Positions 1 to 8,747 of a stretch of DNA of 64,000 bases are shown one piece after another. Made by a program: the position numbers and the translations under genes. The notes under the pieces were generated by a model, which was not told the DNA's origin, did not search any database, and saw only the letters and a list, made by a program, of their open reading frames with translations. This DNA comes from Robiginitomaculum_A sp036478535 (GTDB lineage Bacteria; Pseudomonadota; Alphaproteobacteria; Caulobacterales; Maricaulaceae), in contig OZ245059.1 of NCBI GenBank assembly GCA_965224735.1, forward strand, positions 1,178,001 through 1,242,000, read 5' to 3'. The first letter of the stretch is position 1, and each line of letters begins with the position of its first letter.

Positions 1-796
1 TCACAGCTTTAGTGGCCGTAAGGTCTGAAGAAGCAACAATATATGTGCCTGTTGCAGAATGATCACCAGCATTGGCAAGCTCATTTGATGTGCCCGCGCC
101 ATCGACCAACACGTTCTCAGCAAGACCCTTTAGCGTATTGCCATCAGCATCTGCTATAACTTTGGCACCTGCAACAAGTGGCGCCACAGCAGTTGTTGGC
201 TCTACAGTATCAGCGACCAATGAAACCTTGGATTCATTGGTATCCTTAACTGTTGCGGCTATATCACCGTCAACAATAATACACAGTGTTGCATCAGCCG
301 CAACGTCAAGAGACGCCGCGCCGCTTCCTGGTGTATAAGCAGTCCCTGTGCCAGTAATGTCGCTAGCATCGCAAAGGTTATTGCCATCATCAACATAATA
401 TGTGATGTTCAGGCCAGTCGTATCAAAATTATCGCCCGTTTCATTGACCAGCACAAAATCATAAGCCTGTACATCATTACCCTTATTCGTAACGGAGAAT
501 GTAAGCTCTTGGTCAAGTGCGCCAGGGGCAACAGTCTTTTTACCAGCAGTTGCCACCGTTAGATCAATCATACGGTCAACTGTGAACTCGGTTGGCTTGT
601 TCGTGCCGCTTGGGCCAGTATCAATAGTTGTCTGGGCTACGCCGCTAACATCATAGTTCAATGAAAATGTATTTTGTACATTGGTCCCAGCAGTCGTTCC
701 AACAGCAAATGCGTTGGACGCTGCAAACAAAGCGATTGCAGAAGTCCCTAACAATCCTTTGCGTATTAGTTTAAGTTTAAGTTTAAGTTTAGTCAT
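1..796 (-). CDS. Secreted DUF11-like surface protein, C-terminus beyond the window
   Basis: The frame starts at the ATG at 794-796 and stays open without a stop to position 1, so at least 265 codons are present and the C-terminus lies outside the window. The N-terminus is a classic signal peptide: MTKLKLKLKLIRKG, then a hydrophobic stretch ending ASNAFA. The mature part is rich in Thr, Asp, Val and Asn, with beta-sandwich-like text such as LTFSVTNKGNDVQAYDF and a pair of Cys residues (NLCDAS, TLCIIVDG). This resembles DUF11/conserved-repeat surface proteins. The KLKLKLKL run is encoded by a 6-bp unit repeated four times (768-791). It is co-oriented with the related 158-residue gene upstream (1426-1902). 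Function unknown; export is well supported, family assignment is moderate. Confidence 0.75.
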   Translation of the reverse strand, partial: MTKLKLKLKLIRKGLLGTSAIALFAASNAFAVGTTAGTNVQNTFSLNYDVSGVAQTTIDTGPSGTNKPTEFTVDRMIDLTVATAGKKTVAPGALDQELTFSVTNKGNDVQAYDFVLVNETGDNFDTTGLNITYYVDDGNNLCDASDITGTGTAYTPGSGAASLDVAADATLCIIVDGDIAATVKDTNESKVSLVADTVEPTTAVAPLVAGAKVIADADGNTLKGLAENVLVDGAGTSNELANAGDHSATGTYIVASSDLTATKAV

Positions 797-1030
797 AATT
801 ACACAGCCTTCTTTCATTTAATTTGTGATGGTGAATACATAGCAAAAAATTATTAAAGGCTAACTTACATGTATGGTGAATATTTTATGAAATGCGGTAA
901 AAGTGCAATATATGTGAGAAAAAACACGTTTTTTATAAATTACACTTTGGTTGAAAATTATTCAATTTCATCGCCAAAAAATGCGCTATTTTTACACATA
1001 ATTTACGAATTAGTATAACTTTGTTAACTA

Positions 1031-1305
1031 GGTAGTGTACTCATAAACTCAGGTCGAAATGGCATGTGTCAATTTGTTCGCTGGTTAGGCGTAAAGCTGC
1101 AGGAAATGCTAGCATTTTCAAAGGTTTACAACGATGCCAGTGGGCAAAGTGGCCATGCAGGGTGCGACTATAATCCGGAACTAAATCTACTTCAATCTGC
1201 GTCGTCAAAGCACTTGGTTGGGCAATAAGCCCGACCTGCGCACTTTTCCTAGCATATTTTCGCATATTTAGCTCCATTTCGACCTGAGTTTATGAGTACA
1301 CTACC
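1031..1305. mobile_element. MITE-like element with 32-bp perfect terminal inverted repeats
   Basis: The two ends are perfect inverted repeats of 32 bp (1031-1062 and 1274-1305, beginning GGTAGTGTACTCATAAACTC). They are bounded by TA on both sides (1029-1030, 1306-1307), consistent with TA target duplication. The 275-bp interior holds only a 78-codon minus frame with no recognisable transposase domain, so the element looks non-autonomous. It sits between two DUF11-like genes. The rest of 797-1425 is AT-rich and holds no other gene that I can see. Confidence 0.75.
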
Positions 1306-1362
1306 TAATTTGTTTTTTCGTGTACTCTGAGACAAGATAAGAGCAAAATTTGGCAAAAAAAG

Positions 1363-1379
1363 CCACCCAAATTGGGTGG
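1363..1379 (-). terminator. Intrinsic terminator after the 158-residue gene
   Basis: CCACCCAA and TTGGGTGG form a hairpin. On the minus strand it is followed by a run of seven T (plus-strand A run at 1356-1362). It lies about 47 bases past the stop codon at 1426. The plus side also has a short T-rich tail, so it may act in both directions. Confidence 0.7.
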
Positions 1380-1425
1380 TTTTAATTTTATTCTAGAGAC
1401 AGAAACAAGAAACAGAGATCTTATC

Positions 1426-1902
1426 TTATTTAAGGCGCGCACTGTATGAAAGTGTTCCTGATGCCTTTGGTGCAATCGGCGTACCAATCATCCAGCGAAT
1501 ATGAGTAATGTCTTGAGCACGTGCAGGGCGGGATTTTCCATTAACGTCAATGACGTTAAGGGCAGTGCGCGCAGCAAATGTTTTTCCGCCATCAGCAGAA
1601 TACGCCGTGCGTGCACCCTCGACGTCAGCCGTGCCCTCCAAATAGGAGACTTCCGCTGGTATAGGCATAACCAAAACAACATTATCGGCTGTTTCGTTTT
1701 TTTCATTGAAATAGTTGAGAGAATAAACCACCGTATCACCTGGCGTGACCATATCGGCCCTTACCCGCTTTACAGTCTGTGTGCCATCAGCATTTTTTAC
1801 AATAACTTCATGCTCTACAACTTGCTCACCAGTAAGAGCAAAAGCACCGCCGCTTAAAAATAAGCTAACGGCAAATACGGATGTGAAAACTTTACTAAAC
1901 AT
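1426..1902 (-). CDS. Secreted DUF11-like protein, 158 residues
   Basis: The start ATG at 1902 is preceded by AAAGGTGA. The signal peptide MFSKVFTSVFAVSLFLSGGAFA is clear. The mature part has the layout of a single DUF11-type beta domain: VTPGDTVVYSLNYFNEKNE, DNVVLVMPIPAEV, YSADGGKTF, DITHIRWMIGTPIAPKASG. The same elements (promoting and permitting a comparison of imperfect-potential modules: YTIAVESFGNV, FSNDDGATFTY, NITDVRI) occur at the C-terminus of the 491-residue protein at 56467-57942, so the two are likely related. DUF11 domains are usually found in exported surface or adhesion proteins; the specific role here is unknown. A terminator follows at 1363-1379. Confidence 0.75.
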   Translation of the reverse strand: MFSKVFTSVFAVSLFLSGGAFALTGEQVVEHEVIVKNADGTQTVKRVRADMVTPGDTVVYSLNYFNEKNETADNVVLVMPIPAEVSYLEGTADVEGARTAYSADGGKTFAARTALNVIDVNGKSRPARAQDITHIRWMIGTPIAPKASGTLSYSARLK

Positions 1903-1916
1903 AGGTCACCTTTTAG

Positions 1917-1952
1917 ATATAATTCATGTTATATAATTCATGTTATATAATT
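1917..1952. repeat. 14-bp tandem repeat upstream of the 158-residue gene
   Basis: The unit ATATAATTCATGTT occurs twice and is followed by a partial third copy. It lies 15 bases upstream of the start codon at 1902, in a 284-base AT-rich spacer that otherwise holds no gene that I can see, only the divergent promoter region toward the efflux operon. Confidence 0.8.
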
Positions 1953-2186
1953 AATGGGCACATGCCCTTCTCTAGCGGCCACTATAATACACTATGTTTA
2001 ACAATTCTTAAATCGCGTTGCAAAAATATTACTTTCTGTCTAAAATTTAATCGAAAATTTCGTTTTTCATTAATTTATTTATGCTTTTCGCTAAATTATT
2101 ATTGATTTACGATAATAAATGACTATTGTGATCTTAATATTTTTATTAAGAAAATCTTGTGACCACTTGTGACCAATGGAAATGAT

Positions 2187-3431
2187 ATGATATACAATAC
2201 AGCAAAGCCAAGCCTGGTTCGGCGCATACTCCTTATTTTAGCCCCCTTATTGATTCTCGCCCTGGCCGCCTTTGGTCTGTTTATCATGGACGCACTCAAA
2301 CCAAAACCCGAAAAGAAGGAAAAAATTCCTACTGCGGCGCCTGTGGTAACTTCGACTGCGTTCTCGCAGATCACGGAACTTCGCGTACAAAGCCAAGGTG
2401 AAGTGCGCCCGCGCAATGAAATCAATGTCAGCACACAAGTCGGTGGTAAAGTTATATATGTCTCCCCGAATTTCCTAGGCGGTGGGCAGTTTAAAAAAGG
2501 TGAAGTATTAATACGCCTTGAAAGTGAAGATTATAACCTGCGGGTAACACAAGCGCAGTCAAATGTAGCGCAAGCACAAACGGCACTAACCCGCGAGTTA
2601 TCCGAAGCTGATATTGCCAAAAGAGACTGGGAAGATATTGGTGAAGGTGAAGCTTCGCCGCTTTCCTTGCGCCAGCCGCAAGTGGCCGAACGCCGCGCGC
2701 AGCTTGCGTCTGCTATGGCAGCATTGGATGAGGCCAAACTTAATCTAGGCCGCACAACTCTTTATGCGCCATTTGATGGACGTGTGCGCGAAAAAAACAT
2801 TTCCGCTGGGGAGTTTATTGCGGCGGGGCAAAAACTCGGGCGCGTTTATGGCATCGGCATTGTCGATATCAAACTACCACTAACCGACAATGATATGAGC
2901 AAGCTTGGGCTTGGCATCGGGTTTAAGGCCAGTCAAGCAAAGCCAGGAGCAAAAGTAACATTTTCAGCGATTGTAGCGGGTGAAGCCCGTGAATGGTCTG
3001 GCGTCTTAACGCGCACCGATAGTAGTTATGATAGCGAAACGCGGGTCATTTACGGGTATGCGAACGTTAAAAACCCATATAGCACGGGTTCCGATAATGG
3101 CACACCACTCGCGGTAGGGTTGTTTGTAAATGCAGAAATTGGCGGGCGAGAGATCATACAAAGTACGATTGTCCCTCGGACTGCTTTGCGGGGTCGTGAT
3201 ATAGTCTATGTGGCCAATGCTGATAAAACTTTATCAATGCGAACGGTTAAAGTCGCTTCGTCTTCAAGGCACCAAGTCGTTATAACATCTGGCCTTGAGG
3301 CAGGTGAACAAGTGATTGTCTCCCCTGTTCGCGGCGCTGCAGAAGGCATGAAAATTGAAATAGCCAAACCCAAACCCAAACCCAAACCTGATGCTGGTAA
3401 CGCAAATAATGTCGTTAAGAGCGGGGAGTAA
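2187..3431 (+). CDS. RND efflux periplasmic adaptor (membrane fusion protein)
   Basis: This is the periplasmic adaptor of a tripartite RND pump, linking the inner-membrane transporter to an outer-membrane channel. It shows an N-terminal membrane anchor (RRILLILAPLLILALAAFGLFIM), a biotinyl-lipoyl-like half (VGGKVIYVSPNF), an alpha-helical hairpin (about residues 110-180, rich in Ala/Gln/Arg) and the second lipoyl half (TTLYAPFDGRVREKNIS), then beta-barrel text. The C-terminus carries a KPKPKPKPKP run from a 6-bp tandem repeat (3364-3388). I start at ATG 2187, preceded by GGAAATGAT; a GTG six codons upstream (2169) is possible. It is three bases from the RND gene, so they are co-transcribed. 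No TolC-type gene is nearby. Confidence 0.9.
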   Translation: MIYNTAKPSLVRRILLILAPLLILALAAFGLFIMDALKPKPEKKEKIPTAAPVVTSTAFSQITELRVQSQGEVRPRNEINVSTQVGGKVIYVSPNFLGGGQFKKGEVLIRLESEDYNLRVTQAQSNVAQAQTALTRELSEADIAKRDWEDIGEGEASPLSLRQPQVAERRAQLASAMAALDEAKLNLGRTTLYAPFDGRVREKNISAGEFIAAGQKLGRVYGIGIVDIKLPLTDNDMSKLGLGIGFKASQAKPGAKVTFSAIVAGEAREWSGVLTRTDSSYDSETRVIYGYANVKNPYSTGSDNGTPLAVGLFVNAEIGGREIIQSTIVPRTALRGRDIVYVANADKTLSMRTVKVASSSRHQVVITSGLEAGEQVIVSPVRGAAEGMKIEIAKPKPKPKPDAGNANNVVKSGE

Positions 3432-3434
3432 GCC

Positions 3435-6400
3435 ATGCGGGGAATTATAACTTGGTGGGCTGGAAATAAAGTCGCCGCAAACCTTTTAATGCTCATTTTT
3501 ATGCTTGGCGGCATTATCAGCTTTTCCATGATGGACCGGGAAATGGATCCCTACGTAGAAATGCCTGGCGCCTTTGTTTCTGTGACCTGGCTCGGTGCTT
3601 CTCCGCAAGACATTGAGGAACAAATCGTCGTTCGCATGGAAGAAGCCATTAGCGGTATTAAAGGACTTGATGCACTTTGGTCAACCTCTAGCGAAAGCAA
3701 TGGACGGGTCTGGGCAATTGCAAAGTCTACTGTAGATAAAAATACATTTTTGCAAGAAGTCGAGCGCCGTGTTAATTCCATCAATACGTTTCCAGCGGCA
3801 ACAGAGCCACCCTATGTCAAGCAATTTGACAATACGAATGAAATCTTGCGAATTGCGGTTAGTGGCGATGTTGATGAGCGTTTATTAAACCGAACAGCCG
3901 AGAAAATTCGCAGAGATATAGCACAAATTCCCTCCGTACCCAATGTGAGTTTGTTCGGCGTTAGAGGCGAAGAGGTATCCATTGAAGTTTCAGAAACAGC
4001 TTTGAAGCGCTATGGTCTGAGCATTGACGATGTCGCGAGGGCCGTTCGTGCTACCTCTGTAAATGCATCATCAGGCACAGTCAAAACGAAGCTTGGCGAT
4101 GTTCAACTTCGCACCCGCGCGCAAGCCAGTAACAAAGCAGACTTTGAAAATATCATTATTCGGCAATTACGTGATGGATCTCGCGTACGGGTAAAAGATA
4201 TCGCGACGGTGATTGATGGGTTTGAACAGGTTAATCTTCTGGCAACAATCAACGGAAAACCTACGGTTTTGGTTATGGTCATTTCTGGACCTGATATGAA
4301 TATTGTGAAAATGTCTGAAGATGTTAAAAAATATATGGAAAAGGCAAAGGGGGAACTTCCGCCTGGGATTAGTTTGCTTTTATGGAATGATAATACAGCC
4401 GAGTATAAAAGCAGAATTGGCACGATTGGTTGGAATTTTCTAACGGGTCTTATTCTTGTTTTCATAACGCTAATTATGTTTTTAAGACTGCGCATTGCCC
4501 TATGGGTTGCAGGGGGTATCGCAACAGCCTTTTTAGGCGGTTTAGCACTCCTGCCTTTTTTTGGCGTTACTTTTAATATGATTTCCACATTTGCATTTTT
4601 ATTGGTTATTGGCGTGATCGTTGATGATGCAATTATCGTTGGCGAAGCTATACATTCAAAGATTGAGGATGGTGAAACAGGTCTATCAGCCGCAGTTAAC
4701 GGTACCACCATGGTGGTCAAGCCAGTTATCTTTGCTGTTCTTACAACCATGATTTTCTTTGCCCCTTGGATGCTTGTTTCAGGAACGACTCGCGAATTTA
4801 CGCGATCCATTTCTATTGTAGTTATTCTAGCGCTTACATTTTCTTTACTCGAATCTTTGCTTATTCTTCCTGCTCATTTATCACATATGAAACCAGTTGA
4901 TCCTAAAAACCCTTTCACGCGGTTCCAAACAAGAATGGCTGATAGCCTCGTATGGTTTGCCCAAAAAATTTATCGCCCTTTAATGGTTCTTGCGCTGCGC
5001 TATCGTTATATAACAGCCTCGATATTTATTGGCCTGATGGTGCTCTCAGTCGGCCTTATGACCACAGGCATTGTCAAAACATCATTTATGCCCGAAAGCG
5101 AGTCTGGCCAAGTTGCGATTACAGTCGACTTGCCGCAAGGAACACCATACTCACGTACACTTGAAGTTCTTTCCCAAATTCAAATAGCTGAGCGTGCATT
5201 AAAAGAAGAGATTAATACAAGCACGGACGGAGAAGGAAAACTTATAGAAAATTGGTATACGCGCGCGCGCGACAATCAAGTGCTTGCAATCGTAAAACTG
5301 GTTCCCGCTGAAACCCGCACACTTAGCGCCAAAGAAACGGCGGATCGTTTACGTGCACTGATTGGCGAGATACCCGATGCGGAAACGATTAATGTCGACT
5401 ATAAAAACAACGAGGGCGATGCGCCAATAGAGTATTTGCTCAATTCAACAAACACGGAAGTTTTAAATCTTGCTGCAGAAGATTTAATGGCAAAACTCCG
5501 TTCTTATGAAGGTGTCTTTAATGTCGGCAATGACACACAAAGCAGCGCAGAAGAAGTTCTTTTCGAGCTTAAACCAGGGGCGGAAGCTTTGGGGGTAACC
5601 CGCTCTGATGTAGCAAAGCAGGTACGCAATGGTTTCTTTGGCGCAGAAGTACAGCGTCTTCCGCGTGATGGCGAGGATGTGCGTGTTTATGTACGCTATC
5701 CGCGTAGCGATCGTGAAAGCCTTGATTTTTTGAGCAAAGTGCGTATCCGTACGACTGATGGCCGAGAAATACCGCTCTCTACAGTTGCGAATTTGCGTTT
5801 TGGAAAAGGCGTATCACAAATACTGCGCAAAGAACGAAAGCGGGCTATTCAAGTAAGCGCAGAAATAGTCCCCGAGCGTGTCAAAGAAATACGCGATGAT
5901 CTAAAGGATAATTTCTTCGGTGATTTTGATGCCCGCTATCCCGAAATAACTCGCGGCGCAATCGGACAATCTTTAGAACAGAAAAAGTTCATGAAAGAAA
6001 TAATGGTTCTTGGCCTGATTGCTATTCTTGTCGCTTATTTTCTCATTGCCATATCATTTCGATCTTATGGCGAACCTTTGCTTATCTTGCTTGCAGCCAT
6101 TCCGTTTTGTTTCACAGGCGCAATGCTTGGGCATCTTGCCCTGGGTATTCCGATTTCAATAATGTCTTATCTTGGCATTTTTGCAGCAGCAGGTGTGGCT
6201 GTGAATGACAATCTTGTTTTGCTTGATTACGTTCATAAACTGCGCGCGCCTAACGATAATGAAGCGGGTAAGGAAGTGGGTAAGGAAGTAGGAACAACCA
6301 TAGATGGCGCCCAAGCGCTTGTCGAGGCTGGAACGAAACGGTTTAGGCCGATTTTACTGACATCGCTTACGACTTTTGTCGGGCTTTTGCCTTTGATGTT

Positions 6401-6587
6401 AGAGCGTTCATTACAAGCGCAATGGCTTGTCCCGATTGGCGTTTCTCTTGCCTTTGGCGTTTTGTTTGCAATGTTTGTAACCCTGTTTTTTGTTCCAGCA
6501 TTATATGGCATTGGCGCAGATGTTCGTAGGGGCTTCATACGCCTATTGTTTAAACGTAAATTTGCATGGTTTAGCGCCAAACTATAA
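3435..6587 (+). CDS. RND family efflux transporter permease (HAE1/AcrB-like)
   Basis: At 1050 residues it has the normal length of an AcrB-type proton-driven exporter. The sequence shows the N-terminal helix (AANLLMLIFMLGGIISFSMM), the porter-domain text YPxV-like (DPYVEMPGAFVSVTWLGASP, DIEEQIVVRMEEAI), and the TM4 proton-relay pair in GVIVDDAIIVGEAI. It also has a second membrane bundle including MSYLGIFAAAGVAVNDNLVLLDY. It follows the adaptor by three bases, with GGGGAG inside the adaptor end as ribosome site. A 12-bp duplication (6266-6289) encodes GKEVGKEV in the cytoplasmic loop after TM11. Substrate is unknown; the divergence from AcrB is typical of the broader HAE1 group. Confidence 0.92.
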   Translation: MRGIITWWAGNKVAANLLMLIFMLGGIISFSMMDREMDPYVEMPGAFVSVTWLGASPQDIEEQIVVRMEEAISGIKGLDALWSTSSESNGRVWAIAKSTVDKNTFLQEVERRVNSINTFPAATEPPYVKQFDNTNEILRIAVSGDVDERLLNRTAEKIRRDIAQIPSVPNVSLFGVRGEEVSIEVSETALKRYGLSIDDVARAVRATSVNASSGTVKTKLGDVQLRTRAQASNKADFENIIIRQLRDGSRVRVKDIATVIDGFEQVNLLATINGKPTVLVMVISGPDMNIVKMSEDVKKYMEKAKGELPPGISLLLWNDNTAEYKSRIGTIGWNFLTGLILVFITLIMFLRLRIALWVAGGIATAFLGGLALLPFFGVTFNMISTFAFLLVIGVIVDDAIIVGEAIHSKIEDGETGLSAAVNGTTMVVKPVIFAVLTTMIFFAPWMLVSGTTREFTRSISIVVILALTFSLLESLLILPAHLSHMKPVDPKNPFTRFQTRMADSLVWFAQKIYRPLMVLALRYRYITASIFIGLMVLSVGLMTTGIVKTSFMPESESGQVAITVDLPQGTPYSRTLEVLSQIQIAERALKEEINTSTDGEGKLIENWYTRARDNQVLAIVKLVPAETRTLSAKETADRLRALIGEIPDAETINVDYKNNEGDAPIEYLLNSTNTEVLNLAAEDLMAKLRSYEGVFNVGNDTQSSAEEVLFELKPGAEALGVTRSDVAKQVRNGFFGAEVQRLPRDGEDVRVYVRYPRSDRESLDFLSKVRIRTTDGREIPLSTVANLRFGKGVSQILRKERKRAIQVSAEIVPERVKEIRDDLKDNFFGDFDARYPEITRGAIGQSLEQKKFMKEIMVLGLIAILVAYFLIAISFRSYGEPLLILLAAIPFCFTGAMLGHLALGIPISIMSYLGIFAAAGVAVNDNLVLLDYVHKLRAPNDNEAGKEVGKEVGTTIDGAQALVEAGTKRFRPILLTSLTTFVGLLPLMLERSLQAQWLVPIGVSLAFGVLFAMFVTLFFVPALYGIGADVRRGFIRLLFKRKFAWFSAKL

Positions 6588-6766
6588 CCTCTAAATTAAA
6601 ACAAAATCACTCTACCTTCCCCCAATAGAGCCCTAGTTATTTGGCGTGTATATTTTATACTTGTTATACCCAGAGTCTTTTACGTTCCAAATTATGAGCT
6701 GACGCTAGCCAAAAATATTTTCAAATATTTTTTTCACGCCTTTTAAAGTGCCCCTATCTTGCTTGC

Positions 6767-7735
6767 ATGAAGAGTATCCATTTGAACATAGATTATTGCG
6801 CCATTATGAATATGCCTGCGCCTGCCTTGTCTGAAGATGAGGATTATTATCGGGATTTGGCGAAAGGGGCGGAGGCCTCGGCGCGCGGGCGGGAGAAAAT
6901 TGCGGGCGCGCCCGAGCATAGAGGTGAACACCCCTATGAGCGGGCGCGCAGAAAATCTTGCGCGCAAGCAGCACAGCAGTTTTGGCGCCAGGCGGCCAAA
7001 CTGCGGCGTTGTTTGTATGCCGCGCAGGTTTTTAATCTTATGCTTAGGATTAAAGTCTGGGTTTTGTCATGCCCGAAGCGCCGCGCCAGAGTTCGGGCTT
7101 TGATTGGTGAGGCGGCGATTGCGCGCTGGCAGGTGCGTTTGATGGCACGGTTGATGGCGCGGCTGCAAATGCTAGCAGAAGGGCGCGTTCCCAAGAGGTC
7201 AGCCGCTCTTGAACTGGTCTCTGGTAAACTGGTCTCTGGTAAACTGGGCTTTGGCAAACCAAGTGCAACATTGGAAAATACGGACGGTTTGCGTTCTTCT
7301 TGGCATGGCTCTTCTCGGTATAGCCCTTCTCGATATAGCCCTTGGTATGGTTTGTGGCCTATGGTTCCATTTGGCCCTCAGGCGCGGCAGCACGGGAGCA
7401 CAGGAGAGAGCACAGGAGAGAGTACAGGAGGGAGAGGAGAGAGAGGAGAGAGAGGAGGGGTTATGCGCGCGTGTATGGCTCGGGCTGTTCCTCGCATATT
7501 TTTCTACCCGTACGAGCTTGAACCCGCGTATACAAATTTAGCCAATACTCGCCAACTGTGTTGGCTTGACGAAGCGCCGCCAGAGCAGGTTTTACAAGCT
7601 TTTGGCGGCGGGCATGGCGCCGAGATCCGAAAGTGCGGCATTGGCGCCAGCGCCTATTGGCTGTGTATCCCCGATACTTCACCAGTTACTCTATATGACA
7701 ATCTGGACGAGCTTGACGATGCAAAACCGCCTTAG
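6767..7735 (+). CDS. Hypothetical Arg/Ala-rich protein carrying tandem repeats
   Basis: A 322-codon frame that I do not recognise. It starts at ATG 6767, with alternatives at 6806 and 6812. The first 220 residues are very Arg/Ala-rich and contain short peptide repeats: LMARLMAR, ELVSGKLVSGKLGFGK, SRYSPSRYSPWYG, STGESTGESTGG, GERGERGERGG. Each repeat comes from in-frame DNA duplications (12, 15, 15, 12 and 9 bp). The last 90 residues look more like a folded protein (FFYPYELEPAYTNLANTRQLCWLDEAPPE is not repetitive and is acidic). Composition differs from neighbours. It may be a real, fast-evolving gene or a decayed one; no function can be given. Confidence 0.4.
   Translation: MKSIHLNIDYCAIMNMPAPALSEDEDYYRDLAKGAEASARGREKIAGAPEHRGEHPYERARRKSCAQAAQQFWRQAAKLRRCLYAAQVFNLMLRIKVWVLSCPKRRARVRALIGEAAIARWQVRLMARLMARLQMLAEGRVPKRSAALELVSGKLVSGKLGFGKPSATLENTDGLRSSWHGSSRYSPSRYSPWYGLWPMVPFGPQARQHGSTGESTGESTGGRGERGERGGVMRACMARAVPRIFFYPYELEPAYTNLANTRQLCWLDEAPPEQVLQAFGGGHGAEIRKCGIGASAYWLCIPDTSPVTLYDNLDELDDAKPP
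7212..7459. repeat. Cluster of in-frame tandem duplications
   Basis: Four separate arrays lie in 250 bases. There are three 15-bp units (AACTGGTCTCTGGTA type) at 7212-7256 and two 15-bp units (CTTCTCGGTATAGCC type) at 7311-7340. Three 12-bp units (AGCACAGGAGAG type) follow at 7397-7432, and three 9-bp units (AGAGGAGAG type) at 7433-7459. All unit lengths are multiples of three and keep the reading frame of the surrounding 322-codon frame. Confidence 0.85.
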
Positions 7736-7805
7736 AAAACATGCCCCAGAAAACATGCAGTATTGCTTCAAGCCCGCTGCCCGTAAAGCGCGGCGCCATA
7801 CACAC

Positions 7806-7865
7806 TTGGGAAAATTACAAATGGGAAAATTACAAATGGGCAAATCACAAATGGGCAAATCACAA
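7806..7865. repeat. 15-bp tandem repeat, four copies
   Basis: Four 15-bp units occur in a row: TTGGGAAAATTACAA, ATGGGAAAATTACAA, then twice ATGGGCAAATCACAA. The pairs 1-2 and 3-4 are more alike, suggesting stepwise duplication. They lie in the 208-base spacer between the 322-codon frame and the uracil-DNA glycosylase gene. A further direct repeat GAAAACATGCCCCA / GAAAACATGCAG is at 7735-7760. I see no convincing gene in this spacer. Confidence 0.85.
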
Positions 7866-7943
7866 AACCCTCGTGCCTCCCATTCACCCCGCCGTCAAAA
7901 CCTCTCGTATTTGCAGGAAAAAAGGGCAAAGAAACAACAAACC

Positions 7944-8747
7944 TTATTTATGACCGTTTTCCAGTTTTTGTTTAATGAGCAAAAGATCATGCCAAGCTTG
8001 CTTTTTCAGCTCTGGCCTGCGCAAGAGGAACGCTGGGTGATACAGGGGCATGGCGGGAGTTTTTTGGCCTGCAATGTCCAGCTCTTGCCACCGGCCTCTT
8101 GTTTTCATAATGCCAGTTTTGCCAGTGAGGGCTTGCAAGGAAACACCGCCAACGATGATGACAATTTTTGGCTCTATCAATTCCATATGGCGCGTGATTA
8201 AAGGCGCGCATAAATTCAGTTCTTCTTCGCTCGGATTGCGGTTTCCAGGCGGGCGCCAGTTGCAAACATTGGTGATATAAGTGTTGGTTTGGCTAAGGCC
8301 AATGGCGGCAAGCATGTTATCCAAAAGCTGCCCCGTTTGGCCAATGAAAGGTTTACCGCACTCGTCTTCTTGCCTCCCGGGTGCTTCGCCGATGAGCATG
8401 ATGTCTGCGGTATCGGTTCCGCGAGCGAAGACAATATTTCTGGCATGGTCTGATAAAACGCCCGCATCCACCTCACCGATAACCGTTTTTAGGGCGTCCA
8501 GACTTGTCGCGGCTTTGGCCATGGCCGTAATTTTGGCGATGGCTTCAGCTGTATTTGGCGGTTTAGGTTTTGCCAAGTGTTGCGCAGTAGTTTTTTTAGG
8601 CTGTTGTTTTTGTATTGATTTAGGCTGCACTTTAGCGCTTACTGGAACTGACGGAATGTCTACGCCCATTTCCCCCCACCAGTTTTGAGCCGCAAGAAGG
8701 GCGGATTTAAACTGCTTAAGCTTTTGTGGCGTCGGCGCATCTGTCAT
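7944..8747 (-). CDS. Uracil-DNA glycosylase, family 4-like
   Basis: It removes uracil from DNA, starting base-excision repair. Family 4/5 motif A is visible as MLIGEAPGRQEDECGKPF, followed by GQTGQLLDNML, and motif B as LYHPAFLLRRP. NVCNWRPPGNR and LNLCAPLI carry two of the cysteines that bind the iron-sulfur cluster in the Thermus enzyme. The N-terminal CxxC pair is not visible, and the segment where it would fall reads DAGVLSDHARN, so cluster binding may be changed or lost. The first 75 residues are a Lys/Pro/Gln-rich tail. The ATG overlaps the stop of the upstream RimK-like gene by one base (TAATG), so the pair is translationally coupled. Confidence 0.88.
   Translation of the reverse strand: MTDAPTPQKLKQFKSALLAAQNWWGEMGVDIPSVPVSAKVQPKSIQKQQPKKTTAQHLAKPKPPNTAEAIAKITAMAKAATSLDALKTVIGEVDAGVLSDHARNIVFARGTDTADIMLIGEAPGRQEDECGKPFIGQTGQLLDNMLAAIGLSQTNTYITNVCNWRPPGNRNPSEEELNLCAPLITRHMELIEPKIVIIVGGVSLQALTGKTGIMKTRGRWQELDIAGQKTPAMPLYHPAFLLRRPELKKQAWHDLLLIKQKLENGHK

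Noticed and set aside
1041..1277. The 78-codon frame inside the inverted-repeat element as a transposase
   Set aside because: It has no catalytic or DNA-binding motif and partly reads through the terminal repeats.
7806..7865. Direct repeats that might suggest a CRISPR array
   Set aside because: The 15-bp units are contiguous with no spacers, and no cas gene is nearby. They are a simple tandem duplication.
7566..8201. A 211-codon plus-strand frame across the repeat spacer and the glycosylase gene
   Set aside because: It overlaps the well-supported glycosylase on the other strand and shows no domain or ribosome site; a shadow frame.
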